From: Mycolicibacterium mageritense
GTDB taxonomy: Bacteria > Actinomycetota > Actinomycetes > Mycobacteriales > Mycobacteriaceae
Direction: 5' to 3'
Assembly: GCF_010727475.1 (NCBI RefSeq)
Contig: NZ_AP022567.1
Coordinates: 62,001-126,000, forward strand
DNA length: 64,000 nucleotides
Both the position numbers and the translations under genes were made by a program. Under the pieces are notes generated by a model. The model was given only the letters and a program-made list of their open reading frames with translations, made no database searches and had not been told where the DNA came from. Shown here piece by piece: positions 8,374-16,544 of the stretch (its first letter is position 1; every line of letters begins with the position of its first letter).

Positions 8374-8415
8374 ATAGAACTGCCCCCTCTTCCCTGGAAG
8401 AGGGGGCAGTTCTAT
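8374..8415. terminator. Strong bidirectional terminator hairpin
   Basis: The arms at 8374-8393 and 8396-8415 are perfect 20-base reverse complements (starting ATAGAACTGCCCCCTC), with two bases between them. The hairpin lies between the convergent TB8.4-like gene and the acyl-CoA dehydrogenase gene. It can serve both strands: on the plus strand it is followed by TTAG, on the minus strand by GTTCC. Confidence 0.85.
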
Positions 8416-8473
8416 TAGCCGACAAGGCCACCCCAACGGGACAGCGCGGCCCCATTGGTTGGGCCGAAAGCCC

Positions 8474-9649
8474 TCAACGGCGAGGCAGGCCGAGTACCTG
8501 TGTCGCGATGATGTTGCGCTGGATCTCCGACGTGCCGCCCGCGATGGTGCCCCCGAAGCTGCGGGCGTAGCGCTCGAACCAGCTCGCGAAGTAGTGGTCG
8601 AGGTTCATGTGCTCGTAGGGACCGGTGGTGGACGGATGGATCAATCCGTCGGGCCCGGCCGCGGTCAACGCGTTCTCCATCGCAGTGCGTTCGGCTTCCG
8701 AGCCGAACAGCTTCAGCACCGACACCGACGCGGTGTCCATCTCGCCCCGTGACGCCCGCGCAAGCGCCGCAGAGCCCATGGCCCGCAACGCCTGATAGTC
8801 CATGACGGTCGTGGCGTACTGATCGCGTTCGAGCTCGGTGCGCGGCTCGAAGTCGGCAAGCATGTTGTCGATGCGGTCGGCGAATCCCAGCCACATCATG
8901 GTGCGCTCGTGTCCAAGAGAACCGTTCGCAACACCCCAGCCGCCGTTCAACGGGCCGACGAGGTTCTCGGCGGGCACGCGCGCGTCGGTGAAGAAGACCT
9001 CGTTGAAGTCGAGGTTGTCCTGGCCGGTCATGTCGGCGAACGGCCGGCATACCACGCCGGGCGTGTCGGTCGGGATGATCAGCGCGCTGATTCCCTTGTG
9101 CTTCGGTGCATCCGGATCGGTGCGCACGAACGTCAGCAGGAAGTCTGCGTCGTGGGCGCCCGAGGTCCATACCTTCTGGCCGTTGACGACGAAATGGTCT
9201 CCCGCCACGACTGCGCGGGTGCGTAGCGAGGCCAGGTCGCTGCCCGCGCTCGGCTCGCTCATACCCAGGGACGCGGTCTTCTCGCCCCGTAACACGGGTA
9301 CGGCCCACCGGTGTTTCTGCTCGTCGGAGCCGAACGAAAGTAGCGACGCCGCAATGATGTTGACGCCCTGCGGGTTGAAGCTGTGGTATATCCGCCGCCG
9401 GCACAGCTCGTCGAGGTGGACGAACTGCTGCACCACGGTGGCATTACGGCCACCGAACTCGGGAGGCTGGGCCGGCAGCAGCCAGCCGTTGTCGAACAAC
9501 AGGCGCTGCCAATCCCGTGCCCACTGCGGCATGTGCGAAACCGACCTGGGCCGCTCCAGCGTCTGCGCCTGCGACGGCAGGTTGGCGTCGAGGAACGCGA
9601 CGAACTCGGCGCGGAAGTCCTCGACGTCGGAATCGAATGTCAACTGCAT
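8474..9649 (-). CDS. Acyl-CoA dehydrogenase, catalytic-type subunit of a pair
   Basis: This 391-residue acyl-CoA dehydrogenase, a FAD enzyme that makes the 2,3-double bond in acyl-CoA, is complete. The N-terminal helical part runs to about residue 125. The flavin-contacting block is GMSEPSAGSDLASL, then comes the beta domain with VNGQKVWTSGAHDADF. The C-terminal helices end in GGTSEIQRNIIA. It lies one base after a second, divergent acyl-CoA dehydrogenase gene. In mycobacteria such adjacent pairs often form alpha2beta2 enzymes for steroid side chains (the ChsE type), so a heteromer is likely. The substrate is unknown. Confidence 0.92.
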   Translation of the reverse strand: MQLTFDSDVEDFRAEFVAFLDANLPSQAQTLERPRSVSHMPQWARDWQRLLFDNGWLLPAQPPEFGGRNATVVQQFVHLDELCRRRIYHSFNPQGVNIIAASLLSFGSDEQKHRWAVPVLRGEKTASLGMSEPSAGSDLASLRTRAVVAGDHFVVNGQKVWTSGAHDADFLLTFVRTDPDAPKHKGISALIIPTDTPGVVCRPFADMTGQDNLDFNEVFFTDARVPAENLVGPLNGGWGVANGSLGHERTMMWLGFADRIDNMLADFEPRTELERDQYATTVMDYQALRAMGSAALARASRGEMDTASVSVLKLFGSEAERTAMENALTAAGPDGLIHPSTTGPYEHMNLDHYFASWFERYARSFGGTIAGGTSEIQRNIIATQVLGLPRR

Positions 9650-9650
9650 T

Positions 9651-10655
9651 TCAGAGTCCCCTGTAGGTCGTGCGGTATTCGGCTGCGATCACCGCGCGAT
9701 GCTCGGCCGCGCCGCCCAGCAGCAACTCGCCGGCCTTCGCGCGCTTCAACGCGAACTGCGCATCGTTCTCCCACGTGAAGCCCATCGCGCCGAACAACTG
9801 CAGGCCATGGCGGAACACCACGGCCTGGCACTCTCCCGATGCCGCCTTGGCCATGGCCGCGGCCAGTCGACGCCGCGGGTCGTCGGCCGCGATGGTCAGT
9901 GCGGCGAAATACGCCAGCGCACGGGCGCGTTCGATCGCGACATGCATGTCGACGGCCTTGTGCTGCACGGCCTGGAACGAGCCGATCGGCGCCTCGAACT
10001 GGTGGCGCTGCTTGACGTGCTCCAGCACGAGGTCGAGCACCCGTTGGCAGGCGCCCACGGTGGTCACGGCCAACCCGGTCAACGCCAGATGCCGGGCCCT
10101 TTCGGCGTCGGCACGCACACGGTCGGTGTCGGGGATCGCGACGGCGTGAAAGGTCACCTCGGCGACATGCAGCACCGGATCGAAGATCGAACTGCGCCGG
10201 ATGACGGCCCTGTCCGCGGCAACGAGAAACACCCCGGCATCGGTGACCACCGCGAGCGTCTCGGCGCGATCGCCGTCGAGCACGTGATGTGCGGTGCCGT
10301 CGAGCACCCACCCCGTGTCGTCGCGACGCGCCGTCACACCGTCGTAGACCGCGGTGCCGGCCTGTCCGGCGTCGAACCGGTCACCTGCGAGCGGAGCGAA
10401 CTGGGTCATGGTCGCCAGGTACGGCGTCAGATCGGTGGCCCTGCCCAGTTCCTCCAGGACGATCGCCAACTCGACCGCGTTGACGGGATCCGTGAGTTCC
10501 GTCCACCCCTGGTCCACATAGCTCTTCCACAGTGGTGTCGGGTCGACACCCTGTTCGGCAACCTCCCGGACCAGCGTGGCAGGGCATTGCTTGGTCACCG
10601 CATCGCGCACAGTTTCCTGCCATAGTCGCTGATCGGCATCGAATTCCAGTAGCAC
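9651..10655 (-). CDS. Acyl-CoA dehydrogenase-like partner subunit
   Basis: This 334-residue acyl-CoA dehydrogenase homologue is shorter than its neighbour and divergent in the central beta domain (GWVLDGTAHHVLDGDRAETL). It lacks the usual flavin loop TEPxxGSD. The C-terminal part is better kept: RHQFEAPIGSFQAVQHKAVDMH, QLFGAMGFTWENDAQFALKRAK. This pattern fits the non-catalytic or half-site subunit of heteromeric alpha2beta2 dehydrogenases. It is the first gene of the two-gene minus-strand operon. A perfect GAGAAY palindrome lies 34 bases before its start. Confidence 0.88.
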   Translation of the reverse strand: MLLEFDADQRLWQETVRDAVTKQCPATLVREVAEQGVDPTPLWKSYVDQGWTELTDPVNAVELAIVLEELGRATDLTPYLATMTQFAPLAGDRFDAGQAGTAVYDGVTARRDDTGWVLDGTAHHVLDGDRAETLAVVTDAGVFLVAADRAVIRRSSIFDPVLHVAEVTFHAVAIPDTDRVRADAERARHLALTGLAVTTVGACQRVLDLVLEHVKQRHQFEAPIGSFQAVQHKAVDMHVAIERARALAYFAALTIAADDPRRRLAAAMAKAASGECQAVVFRHGLQLFGAMGFTWENDAQFALKRAKAGELLLGGAAEHRAVIAAEYRTTYRGL

Positions 10656-10688
10656 TCGCAGCCTCCTGATGCGCCGTCACGTCTGAAC

Positions 10689-10703
10689 GAGAATAGCATT
10701 CTC
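10689..10703. promoter_or_regulatory. GAGAAY-type operator before the acyl-CoA dehydrogenase pair
   Basis: GAGAATAGCATTCTC is a perfect 6+3+6 palindrome. It is placed 34 bases upstream of the start at 10655, the same distance class as the sites at 24935 and 38865. A further half-site, GTTCTC, lies at 10719-10724. Confidence 0.7.
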
Positions 10704-10811
10704 TTCAGATGATCTATCGTTCTCCTCTGGCAACTTCCAGTTCTCCACCACGGGCCGCAGAGTGCGTGACCAGCAGGCACGTTCACCTGCGGCGAGACGA
10801 TGGCGGCGACA

Positions 10812-10826
10812 GAGAACAATATTCTT
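10812..10826. promoter_or_regulatory. GAGAAY-type operator before the amidohydrolase operon
   Basis: GAGAACAATATTCTT matches the consensus with one mismatch at the last base. It lies 107 bases upstream of the TTG start at 10933, on the plus-strand side of the divergent region. Confidence 0.6.
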
Positions 10827-10932
10827 GCTATTGAAGAATAAGGATCTAAACTGGGCAGAGGTCCGGTGTCGTGGGCGCACCGTCAGCGACGTGTGCACAC
10901 CACGTTTCCGGACGAGCATCGGAGGAACCACC

Positions 10933-12066
10933 TTGGCCATGCACCACCCGGACGGAACCCGGACGCCCGTGATCGACGCGAGTGTGCACATCTTCTTCGG
11001 GTCGAACAAAGATCTGCGGCGAAACTTCCTGCGTGAGCCTTTTGCCAGCCGCGGGTTCCCCGACTACGAGATGAACTGGTATGGCGCGCCTGGCGGTGAA
11101 TACGCCGTCGATGAGCCGCTTGCGCGAAGAGCAATAAAGGGCACAAAGGGATCCGAGCGTCAGTACCCAGGGTCCGACCCCGACCTCGCTGCTCAGCATC
11201 TGTTCGGCGACCGTGGCGTCGACATCGCGATCCTGCATCCCATGACCCGGGGCATCATGCCGGACCGTCATCTCGGCACCGCACTTGCCAACGCGCACAA
11301 CGAGATGATGGTGACGCGCTGGCTCGACCACGCCGAACACGGCCGGAAGTTCCGTGGCACCATCCGGGTCAACCCAGACGACGTGGCGGGCGCGCTGCGC
11401 GAGATCGACAGATACCGGGACCATCCGCGCGTAGTGCAGATCGGGGTTCCACTTCAATCGCGTGAGCTGTACGGCAAGCCGCAGTACTGGCCCCTATGGG
11501 AGGCCGCCGCCGAGGCCGGCCTGCCGGTCGCGGTTCACATCGAGGGCGGCGCGGGCATCCAGTTTCCGCCGACGCCGTCGGGCAAGACCCGCACCTACGA
11601 GCAATACCTCGGCTTCATGGCGTTGAACTACCTGTACCACCTGATGAACATGATCGCCGAGGGCGTATTCGAGCGGATGCCTGCGCTCAAGTTCGTCTGG
11701 GCCGACGGCGCTGCCGACATGCTCACGCCGTTCATGTGGCGCATGGACTGCTTCGGCCGCCCACACCTGGAGCAGACGCCATGGGCGCCCAAGATGCCCA
11801 GTGATTACCTGCCCGGTCACGTCTATTTCGTGCAAGGTGCCCTCGACGGGCCGGGTGATGTCGAGTTCGCCGGGGAGTGGTTCGGCTTCACCGGCAAGGA
11901 GGACATGGTCATGTTCGGTTCGAGTTATCCCCACTGGCAGCTCAACACACCCGAGGTGCCAAGCGCATTCACCACCGAGCAATGCGACAAGTTGTTGTGG
12001 CGCAACGCTGCCGAACTCTACGGCCTGCACAGCGACGTAACGCCGTCAACCGTTGCGGCGCAGTAG
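10933..12066 (+). CDS. Amidohydrolase-fold protein with lost metal ligands
   Basis: This 377-residue protein belongs to the Amidohydro_2 (ACMSD/LigW-like) family, whose members hydrolyse or decarboxylate using a metal in a TIM barrel. Compared with its downstream neighbour, two key positions differ. The N-terminal D-x-H element is IDASVHIF (Ser for Asp), and the C-terminal SDYPH motif reads GSSYPHWQ (Ser for Asp). VAVHIEGG is kept. It is therefore probably not a classical metal enzyme alone. TTG at 10933 is chosen because GGAGGA precedes it by seven bases; an ATG follows at 10939. The next gene, 22 bases on, encodes an intact paralogue, so a heteromer is plausible. Confidence 0.85.
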   Translation: MAMHHPDGTRTPVIDASVHIFFGSNKDLRRNFLREPFASRGFPDYEMNWYGAPGGEYAVDEPLARRAIKGTKGSERQYPGSDPDLAAQHLFGDRGVDIAILHPMTRGIMPDRHLGTALANAHNEMMVTRWLDHAEHGRKFRGTIRVNPDDVAGALREIDRYRDHPRVVQIGVPLQSRELYGKPQYWPLWEAAAEAGLPVAVHIEGGAGIQFPPTPSGKTRTYEQYLGFMALNYLYHLMNMIAEGVFERMPALKFVWADGAADMLTPFMWRMDCFGRPHLEQTPWAPKMPSDYLPGHVYFVQGALDGPGDVEFAGEWFGFTGKEDMVMFGSSYPHWQLNTPEVPSAFTTEQCDKLLWRNAAELYGLHSDVTPSTVAAQ

Positions 12067-12088
12067 ACGGTCAGCGAGGGAGGCAGAC

Positions 12089-13231
12089 ATGTCGATCACA
12101 GCGAACCCACGGGTGCCGGCCGCCGAGCGGGTCACCGTACGGTGCGTGGACTCCGACGTCCACCCCATGCCAAGACGGGGCGAACTGGTCGAGTACATCC
12201 CCGAGCCGTGGCGCAGCAAGTATTTCACCAACCACGCTGTCGGCGACCAGATCTACTACGACGCGCCCGATTACGCGCACTCGTACGCGATGCGCGTCGA
12301 CGCGTTCCCGCCCGACGGCGAGTTCGCGTGCAGCGACCCTGACATGGCGCTGCGGCAGCTCGTCATGGAGGCCGGCTCGGACATCGCGATACTCGAGCCG
12401 ACGCACGGCGAGAGCCGGCTCGGCGAGGCCACGGCCGCCTATTGCACCGCGACCAACGAGTGGCTGGCCCATCATTGGCTCGACGGCCACAACAACTGGC
12501 ATGAACGCTGGCGCGGGTCCATCTGCGTGGCCATCGAGGAGCCGCACCTGGCGGTGGCCGAGATCGAGAAGTGGGCTGAGCATCCCTACATGGCGCAGGT
12601 GCTGATCAAGGCCGAGCCGCGGCCACCGTGGGGCGACCCGAAGTACGACCCGATCTGGGCAGCGGCGACCAAGCACGACATCACGGTCAGCTGTCATCTG
12701 TCCCGCGGCGAGTTCGACACCCTGCCGCTGCCTCCGGTCGGGATGCCCAGCTACAACCACGATTTCATGGTCACGTACTCGCTGTTGGCGGCCAACCAGG
12801 TGATGAGCCTGATCTTCGACGGCGTGTTCGATCGCTTCCCGACGCTGCGCATCGTGTTCGTGGAGCACGCGTTCACCTGGATCCTGCCGCTCATGTGGCG
12901 CATGGACGCCATCTACGAGGCACGCAGATCCTGGATGGACATCAAGCGCAAACCCAGCGAATACGTCAAGGACCACATCAAGTTCACCACCCAGCCGCTC
13001 GACTACCCCGAGGACAAGACCGAGTTGTCGCGGGCGCTGGAGTGGATGGAATGCGACAAGATCCTGCTCTACAGCAGCGACTACCCGCACTGGACGTTCG
13101 ACGATCCCCGCTGGCTCGTCAAGCACCTGCCCGAACATGCCCGCGAGGCAATCATGTTCCGCAACGGTATCGAGACATACAAGCTGCCCGAGACGGTGCC
13201 GGTGCTCGAGGGCCAGGTGCGGGTGTTCTAG
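12089..13231 (+). CDS. Amidohydrolase family (Amidohydro_2) enzyme
   Basis: This 380-residue TIM-barrel metal enzyme is related to ACMSD/LigW decarboxylases and lactone or ring hydrolases. The D-x-H element is VDSDVHP near the start, the barrel histidine is in VSCHLSRG and the catalytic aspartate is in YSSDYPHW, so all expected ligands are visible. The ATG at 12089 is preceded by GGGAGG; the in-frame sequence upstream does not look like the family. It follows a degenerate paralogue and overlaps the Rieske ferredoxin start by one base. A role in ring or side-chain breakdown is likely but the substrate is unknown. Confidence 0.88.
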   Translation: MSITANPRVPAAERVTVRCVDSDVHPMPRRGELVEYIPEPWRSKYFTNHAVGDQIYYDAPDYAHSYAMRVDAFPPDGEFACSDPDMALRQLVMEAGSDIAILEPTHGESRLGEATAAYCTATNEWLAHHWLDGHNNWHERWRGSICVAIEEPHLAVAEIEKWAEHPYMAQVLIKAEPRPPWGDPKYDPIWAAATKHDITVSCHLSRGEFDTLPLPPVGMPSYNHDFMVTYSLLAANQVMSLIFDGVFDRFPTLRIVFVEHAFTWILPLMWRMDAIYEARRSWMDIKRKPSEYVKDHIKFTTQPLDYPEDKTELSRALEWMECDKILLYSSDYPHWTFDDPRWLVKHLPEHAREAIMFRNGIETYKLPETVPVLEGQVRVF

Positions 13232-13620
13232 TGACCGAGCAGAAACCGCCCCGGCTCGCTCAAGGGCGCGAGCACGTGGTCGCCACGGTCGATGAAATCC
13301 CGCCGGGTACCCACAAACTGGTGCCGATCGGCCGCCACGGCGTCGGGGTGTACAACGTCAACGGGACGTTCTACGCCATAGCCAACTACTGCCCCCACGA
13401 GGGCGGGCCGCTGTGCTCCGGCCGGGCCCGAGGGCGAACGGTCGTCGACGAGTCGGCGCCCGGCGATGCCGTGATGGTGCGCGACCTGGAATACATCTAC
13501 TGCCCCTGGCATCAGTGGGGTTTCGAGCTGGCGACGGGCACCACGGCGGTCAAGCCGGAGTGGAGCATCCGCACCTATCCGGTGCGGGTCGTGGAGAACG
13601 AAGTGTTGGTGATGGCGTGA
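13231..13620 (+). CDS. Rieske [2Fe-2S] ferredoxin
   Basis: This 129-residue single-domain Rieske protein has the motifs CPHEGGPL and, about 45 residues later, CPWHQWGF. The two Cys-x-His pairs bind a [2Fe-2S] cluster. Stand-alone Rieske ferredoxins pass electrons to oxygenases. The nearest oxygenases are the P450 at 20786 in the same run of genes and the Rieske oxygenase at 39474. The GTG start at 13231 shares a base with the previous stop. The loop between the motifs (SGRARGRTVVDESAPGDAVM) is longer than in simple ferredoxins and resembles the Rieske domains of ring hydroxylases. Confidence 0.92.
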   Translation: MTEQKPPRLAQGREHVVATVDEIPPGTHKLVPIGRHGVGVYNVNGTFYAIANYCPHEGGPLCSGRARGRTVVDESAPGDAVMVRDLEYIYCPWHQWGFELATGTTAVKPEWSIRTYPVRVVENEVLVMA

Positions 13621-14516
13621 TGCTGGGCACCCCCGTGCTCAAGCGCGGCGAAAAGTCCATCGAGATCAACGGCGGCAACGTCGTCTACGAAATCCTGGGC
13701 AGGCAAGGCGATTTCATCGCACTGACGCCGGGCGGCCGGTTCAGCAAGGACATCCCCGGGTTGCGACCGCTCGCGCAGGCCCTGGTCAAGGGCGGCTATC
13801 GAGTGCTGCTGTGGGATCGCCCCAACTGCGGTAAATCCGACGTGCAGTTCTACGGCCAGAGCGAATCGCATATGCGGGCCGAGACGCTGCAGGCCCTGAT
13901 CACCAAGCTGGGCATCGGGCCGTGCGTTCTGGCCGGCGGTTCCGGGGGAGCTCGCGACTCGATGCTGACGGCCATGCTGTACCCCGATCTCGTCACCAAG
14001 CTCGTGGTGTGGAACATCGTCGGCGGAGTGTACGGCTCGTTCGTGCTGGGCTCCTACTACATCGTGCCGAGTATCCTCGCGGTCCGCGGTGCGGGCATGA
14101 AAGCCGTTGCCCACATCGACGAGTGGAAGGAACGAAGCCTGGAGAACCCGGTGAACACGGACCGCTTGTTGGCGCAGGATCCCGACGAGTTCCTCAAGCT
14201 CATGCTGCGCTGGCTCAACGCGTTCGTGCCGAAACCGGGTCAGACCATCCCCGGTGTCGAGGACGAGATGTTCGACAACATCAAGGTTCCGACCCTGATC
14301 ATCCGCGGCGGGGAGAACGATCTCGACCATCCGAAACGTACGTCGCTGGAGGTGAGCTGCCTGATCAAGGGGTCGAAGCTGATCGACCCGCCGTGGCCCG
14401 AGGACGCCTGGGAGCGGGCCGGTGAAGCCCGCGCATCGGGGAAAGTCAAGCGGTTCAACATGTTCGACACGTGGGTGCAGGCCGCGCCTGCGATCCTGGA
14501 ATTCCTGAAGTCGTGA
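13620..14516 (+). CDS. Alpha/beta hydrolase-fold protein without the usual catalytic histidine
   Basis: This 298-residue protein has the alpha/beta hydrolase core, as in meta-cleavage product hydrolases. The strand-turn with LLWDRPNCGKSD is followed by the nucleophile elbow AGGSGGARDS (GxSxG). The acid region is RGGENDLDHPKRTS. The expected C-terminal GH motif is absent; the end reads KRFNMFDTWVQAAPAILEFL. It may use His in DLDHP or be non-hydrolytic. The ATG at 13620 overlaps the Rieske stop by one base. The neighbours suggest action on a ring- or side-chain-cleaved intermediate. Confidence 0.82.
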   Translation: MLGTPVLKRGEKSIEINGGNVVYEILGRQGDFIALTPGGRFSKDIPGLRPLAQALVKGGYRVLLWDRPNCGKSDVQFYGQSESHMRAETLQALITKLGIGPCVLAGGSGGARDSMLTAMLYPDLVTKLVVWNIVGGVYGSFVLGSYYIVPSILAVRGAGMKAVAHIDEWKERSLENPVNTDRLLAQDPDEFLKLMLRWLNAFVPKPGQTIPGVEDEMFDNIKVPTLIIRGGENDLDHPKRTSLEVSCLIKGSKLIDPPWPEDAWERAGEARASGKVKRFNMFDTWVQAAPAILEFLKS

Positions 14517-14521
14517 GCCGC

Positions 14522-14995
14522 TCACACTGTTCGGATGTGCACCTCGCTGTTGAGCGAGGCCTCCAAGGCCGTGTGGATCCGGCTTTCCGGGATGCGCGCC
14601 AGGTCCGACTTCTGCAGCGTCACGGTCACCACGTCCCAACCGTCATCGGCACGGCTGCGGCTGACCTCACCGGTCAGCCCGAATCCGGCCAGTACTCCGT
14701 GCGCGTCGTCGTCGGTGCCGCGGCTCACAAAGGTCACCACCCCCGCAGTCGGACTCGTGCCGAACGCCTTGGCGCACAACTGCATCACCAACTGCTGCAG
14801 TTCGGGCGCGCCCTCCCCCGCGATCAGCACCTCGATCTCACGACGGCTCGCAGGCAGCCCGGCCAGCTCGGCGTCGAGAACCTGCGCATCGTGTCGCACA
14901 GCCAACTCACGGAGCCGCATCATGCCGTCGGCTAACCGGTCGGGCCCCAACTCGCCGGCTGGGTCCACACCGACACGCACCACCGCAGTTCTCAT
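14522..14995 (-). CDS. Conserved actinobacterial protein of unknown function
   Basis: The frame codes for 157 residues on the strand opposite to its neighbours. It starts MRTAVVRVGVDPAGELGPDR and has a conserved-looking AFGTSPTAGVVTFVSRGTDDDA block and a C-terminal RIPESRIHTALEASLNSEVH. I do not recognise a domain with confidence. The alternating beta/alpha pattern and ACT-like size suggest a small alpha-beta fold. The start ATG at 14995 is 28 bases from the opposite-strand start at 15023. The stop lies only six bases from the hydrolase stop. Its minus orientation inside a plus-strand cluster is unusual. Confidence 0.7.
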   Translation of the reverse strand: MRTAVVRVGVDPAGELGPDRLADGMMRLRELAVRHDAQVLDAELAGLPASRREIEVLIAGEGAPELQQLVMQLCAKAFGTSPTAGVVTFVSRGTDDDAHGVLAGFGLTGEVSRSRADDGWDVVTVTLQKSDLARIPESRIHTALEASLNSEVHIRTV

Positions 14996-15022
14996 GCGGT
15001 CAAGCCTATCCGGGAGCGGAAA

Positions 15023-16315
15023 GTGACCATGACGACCGATCTGACGGTGGCGGTGTGGCCCGGCGTCACGCCGCGGCTGCTGCGCACCGGCCCGGAAACA
15101 CTGGCCGAGTACACGGACGCGGGCGGGTTTGCGCCCCTTGCCGATCCGGAGCAGCTGCTCGACGCGGTACAAGCGAGCGGCCTGCTCGGGCGAGGTGGAG
15201 CGGCGTTCCCGCTCGCCGTGAAGTTGCGCACCGTGCGCGACAATGGCCGCGACGCCGGAGGGGCCGTGGTGATAGCCAACGGCGAGGAGGGCGAACCCGC
15301 CTCGGTCAAAGATCGGTGGCTACTGCGCAACCGGCCCCACACCGTTCTCGACGGTCTGCGCCTCGCGGCCCGCGTCGTCGAGGCCGACCGAGCCTATGTC
15401 TACGTGTCGGACCGCCGGGCTGCCGACAGCGTCGCGGACGCCCTGACATCCTGCCCCTGGGCCGGCGACCTGAGCATCGAATTGATCACTGTTTCACCGG
15501 GTTACGTGGCGGGCGAAGAAAGCGCCGCCGTCCATATGATCAACGGTGGACCGGCCAAACCCACCGACAAACCTCCGCGCCCGTTCGAGGAGGGGGTCGG
15601 CGGCAGGCCCACCCTGATCAGCAACGTCGAAACTCTGGCCCAGCTGGCATACGTGCACGGCCACGGCGCCGAGCAGTTCCGTGCGGTGGGCACCGACGGC
15701 TCACCGGGCACATTCCTGGCGACCGTCACGGGGGCCGGTCGTCCGGCGGCGCTCTACGAACTTCCGCACGGCGTGGCTGTGGCGGACGTGCTGACGCTGC
15801 ACGGTGTCGCGGCGGCGGAGGTGCGTGGCGCGTTGATGGGCGGATACTTCGCAGGCCTGCTCAACCGCGGTGTACTCGACACCACACTGGATCACGAATC
15901 CGTGCGTGCATTGGGCAGCGGATTGGGCTGCGGCGCGATCGGTTTCCTGACCGAGGATTGTCCGGTCGCGGTCGCGGCGTCGGTGCTCGCCTACTTCGAC
16001 CGGGAAAACGCCGGTCAGTGTGGTTCGTGCTTCAACGGCACCGCGGCGATGGCCGCCGTCGCGATCGCACTGCGTGACGGAGTGGCGACAGACGAGGATC
16101 TCGCCCGGTTACGCCGCTGGTCGGTCGTGCTGCGCGGCCGGGGTGCCTGTGCCACGCTCGACGGTGCGGCCAACATGGCGGGCACCCTGCTCGCACAGTT
16201 CCCCGACGTGGTGACCCGGCACCTCGAAAACAATTGTCAGACCTGTCGTTCCGGAGCCTTCACGGCCCAGCGGCCCTACGAGGTGGAACAACTGGAGGCG
16301 GTGGTCACGGTATGA
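15023..16315 (+). CDS. NuoF-like flavoprotein (NADH-binding, Fe-S) paired with a ferredoxin
   Basis: This 430-residue protein resembles the NuoF subunit of complex I and related NADH-oxidising flavoproteins. Visible are a GRGGAAFPLAVKL loop, the NAD/FMN signature ANGEEGEPASVKDR, PGYVAGEESAAV and GRPTLISNVETLA. The C-terminal cysteine region has QCGSCFNG, RGACATL and NCQTCRSG. The cysteine spacing differs from NuoF (CxxCxxC), so the cluster may be different. It overlaps a [3Fe-4S]-type ferredoxin gene by ATGA. I infer an NADH-to-ferredoxin reductase that could feed the P450s, a job normally done by FdR-type enzymes. The start may be the GTG at 15023 or the ATG at 15029. Confidence 0.85.
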   Translation: MTMTTDLTVAVWPGVTPRLLRTGPETLAEYTDAGGFAPLADPEQLLDAVQASGLLGRGGAAFPLAVKLRTVRDNGRDAGGAVVIANGEEGEPASVKDRWLLRNRPHTVLDGLRLAARVVEADRAYVYVSDRRAADSVADALTSCPWAGDLSIELITVSPGYVAGEESAAVHMINGGPAKPTDKPPRPFEEGVGGRPTLISNVETLAQLAYVHGHGAEQFRAVGTDGSPGTFLATVTGAGRPAALYELPHGVAVADVLTLHGVAAAEVRGALMGGYFAGLLNRGVLDTTLDHESVRALGSGLGCGAIGFLTEDCPVAVAASVLAYFDRENAGQCGSCFNGTAAMAAVAIALRDGVATDEDLARLRRWSVVLRGRGACATLDGAANMAGTLLAQFPDVVTRHLENNCQTCRSGAFTAQRPYEVEQLEAVVTV

Positions 16316-16530
16316 AGATCAAGCTCGACCGCACGATGTGCGACGGCTTCGGGCTGTGCGCCAAGCATGCGCCCGCGTACTTTCCGCTCGACGACTGGGG
16401 ATACGCGTCGCTGGAGGGCGACGGCACCGTCGCCGCCGCCGATCAGGATGCGGTCAAACGCGCCCTGTTGGATTGCCCGGTGCACGCGATCATCGAGATG
16501 CGCGAACGCACGCGCACGGCAGCGGGTTGA
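16312..16530 (+). CDS. Small [3Fe-4S]-type ferredoxin
   Basis: This 72-residue ferredoxin starts MKIKLDRTMCDGFGLCAKHA and has a later CP in LDCPVHAI. The second cluster position is Phe in C-x2-F-x2-C. The start overlaps the NuoF-like stop by four bases, so the two are very likely translated together and work as a pair. The family usually carries a [3Fe-4S] cluster and donates electrons to P450s. Confidence 0.9.
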   Translation: MKIKLDRTMCDGFGLCAKHAPAYFPLDDWGYASLEGDGTVAAADQDAVKRALLDCPVHAIIEMRERTRTAAG

Positions 16531-16544
16531 CGACGGGAGAACAG

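Noticed and set aside
8838..10625. A long open frame opposite the acyl-CoA dehydrogenase pair
   Set aside because: It runs antisense to two well-supported genes, has no family similarity and is an expected by-product of high third-position GC.
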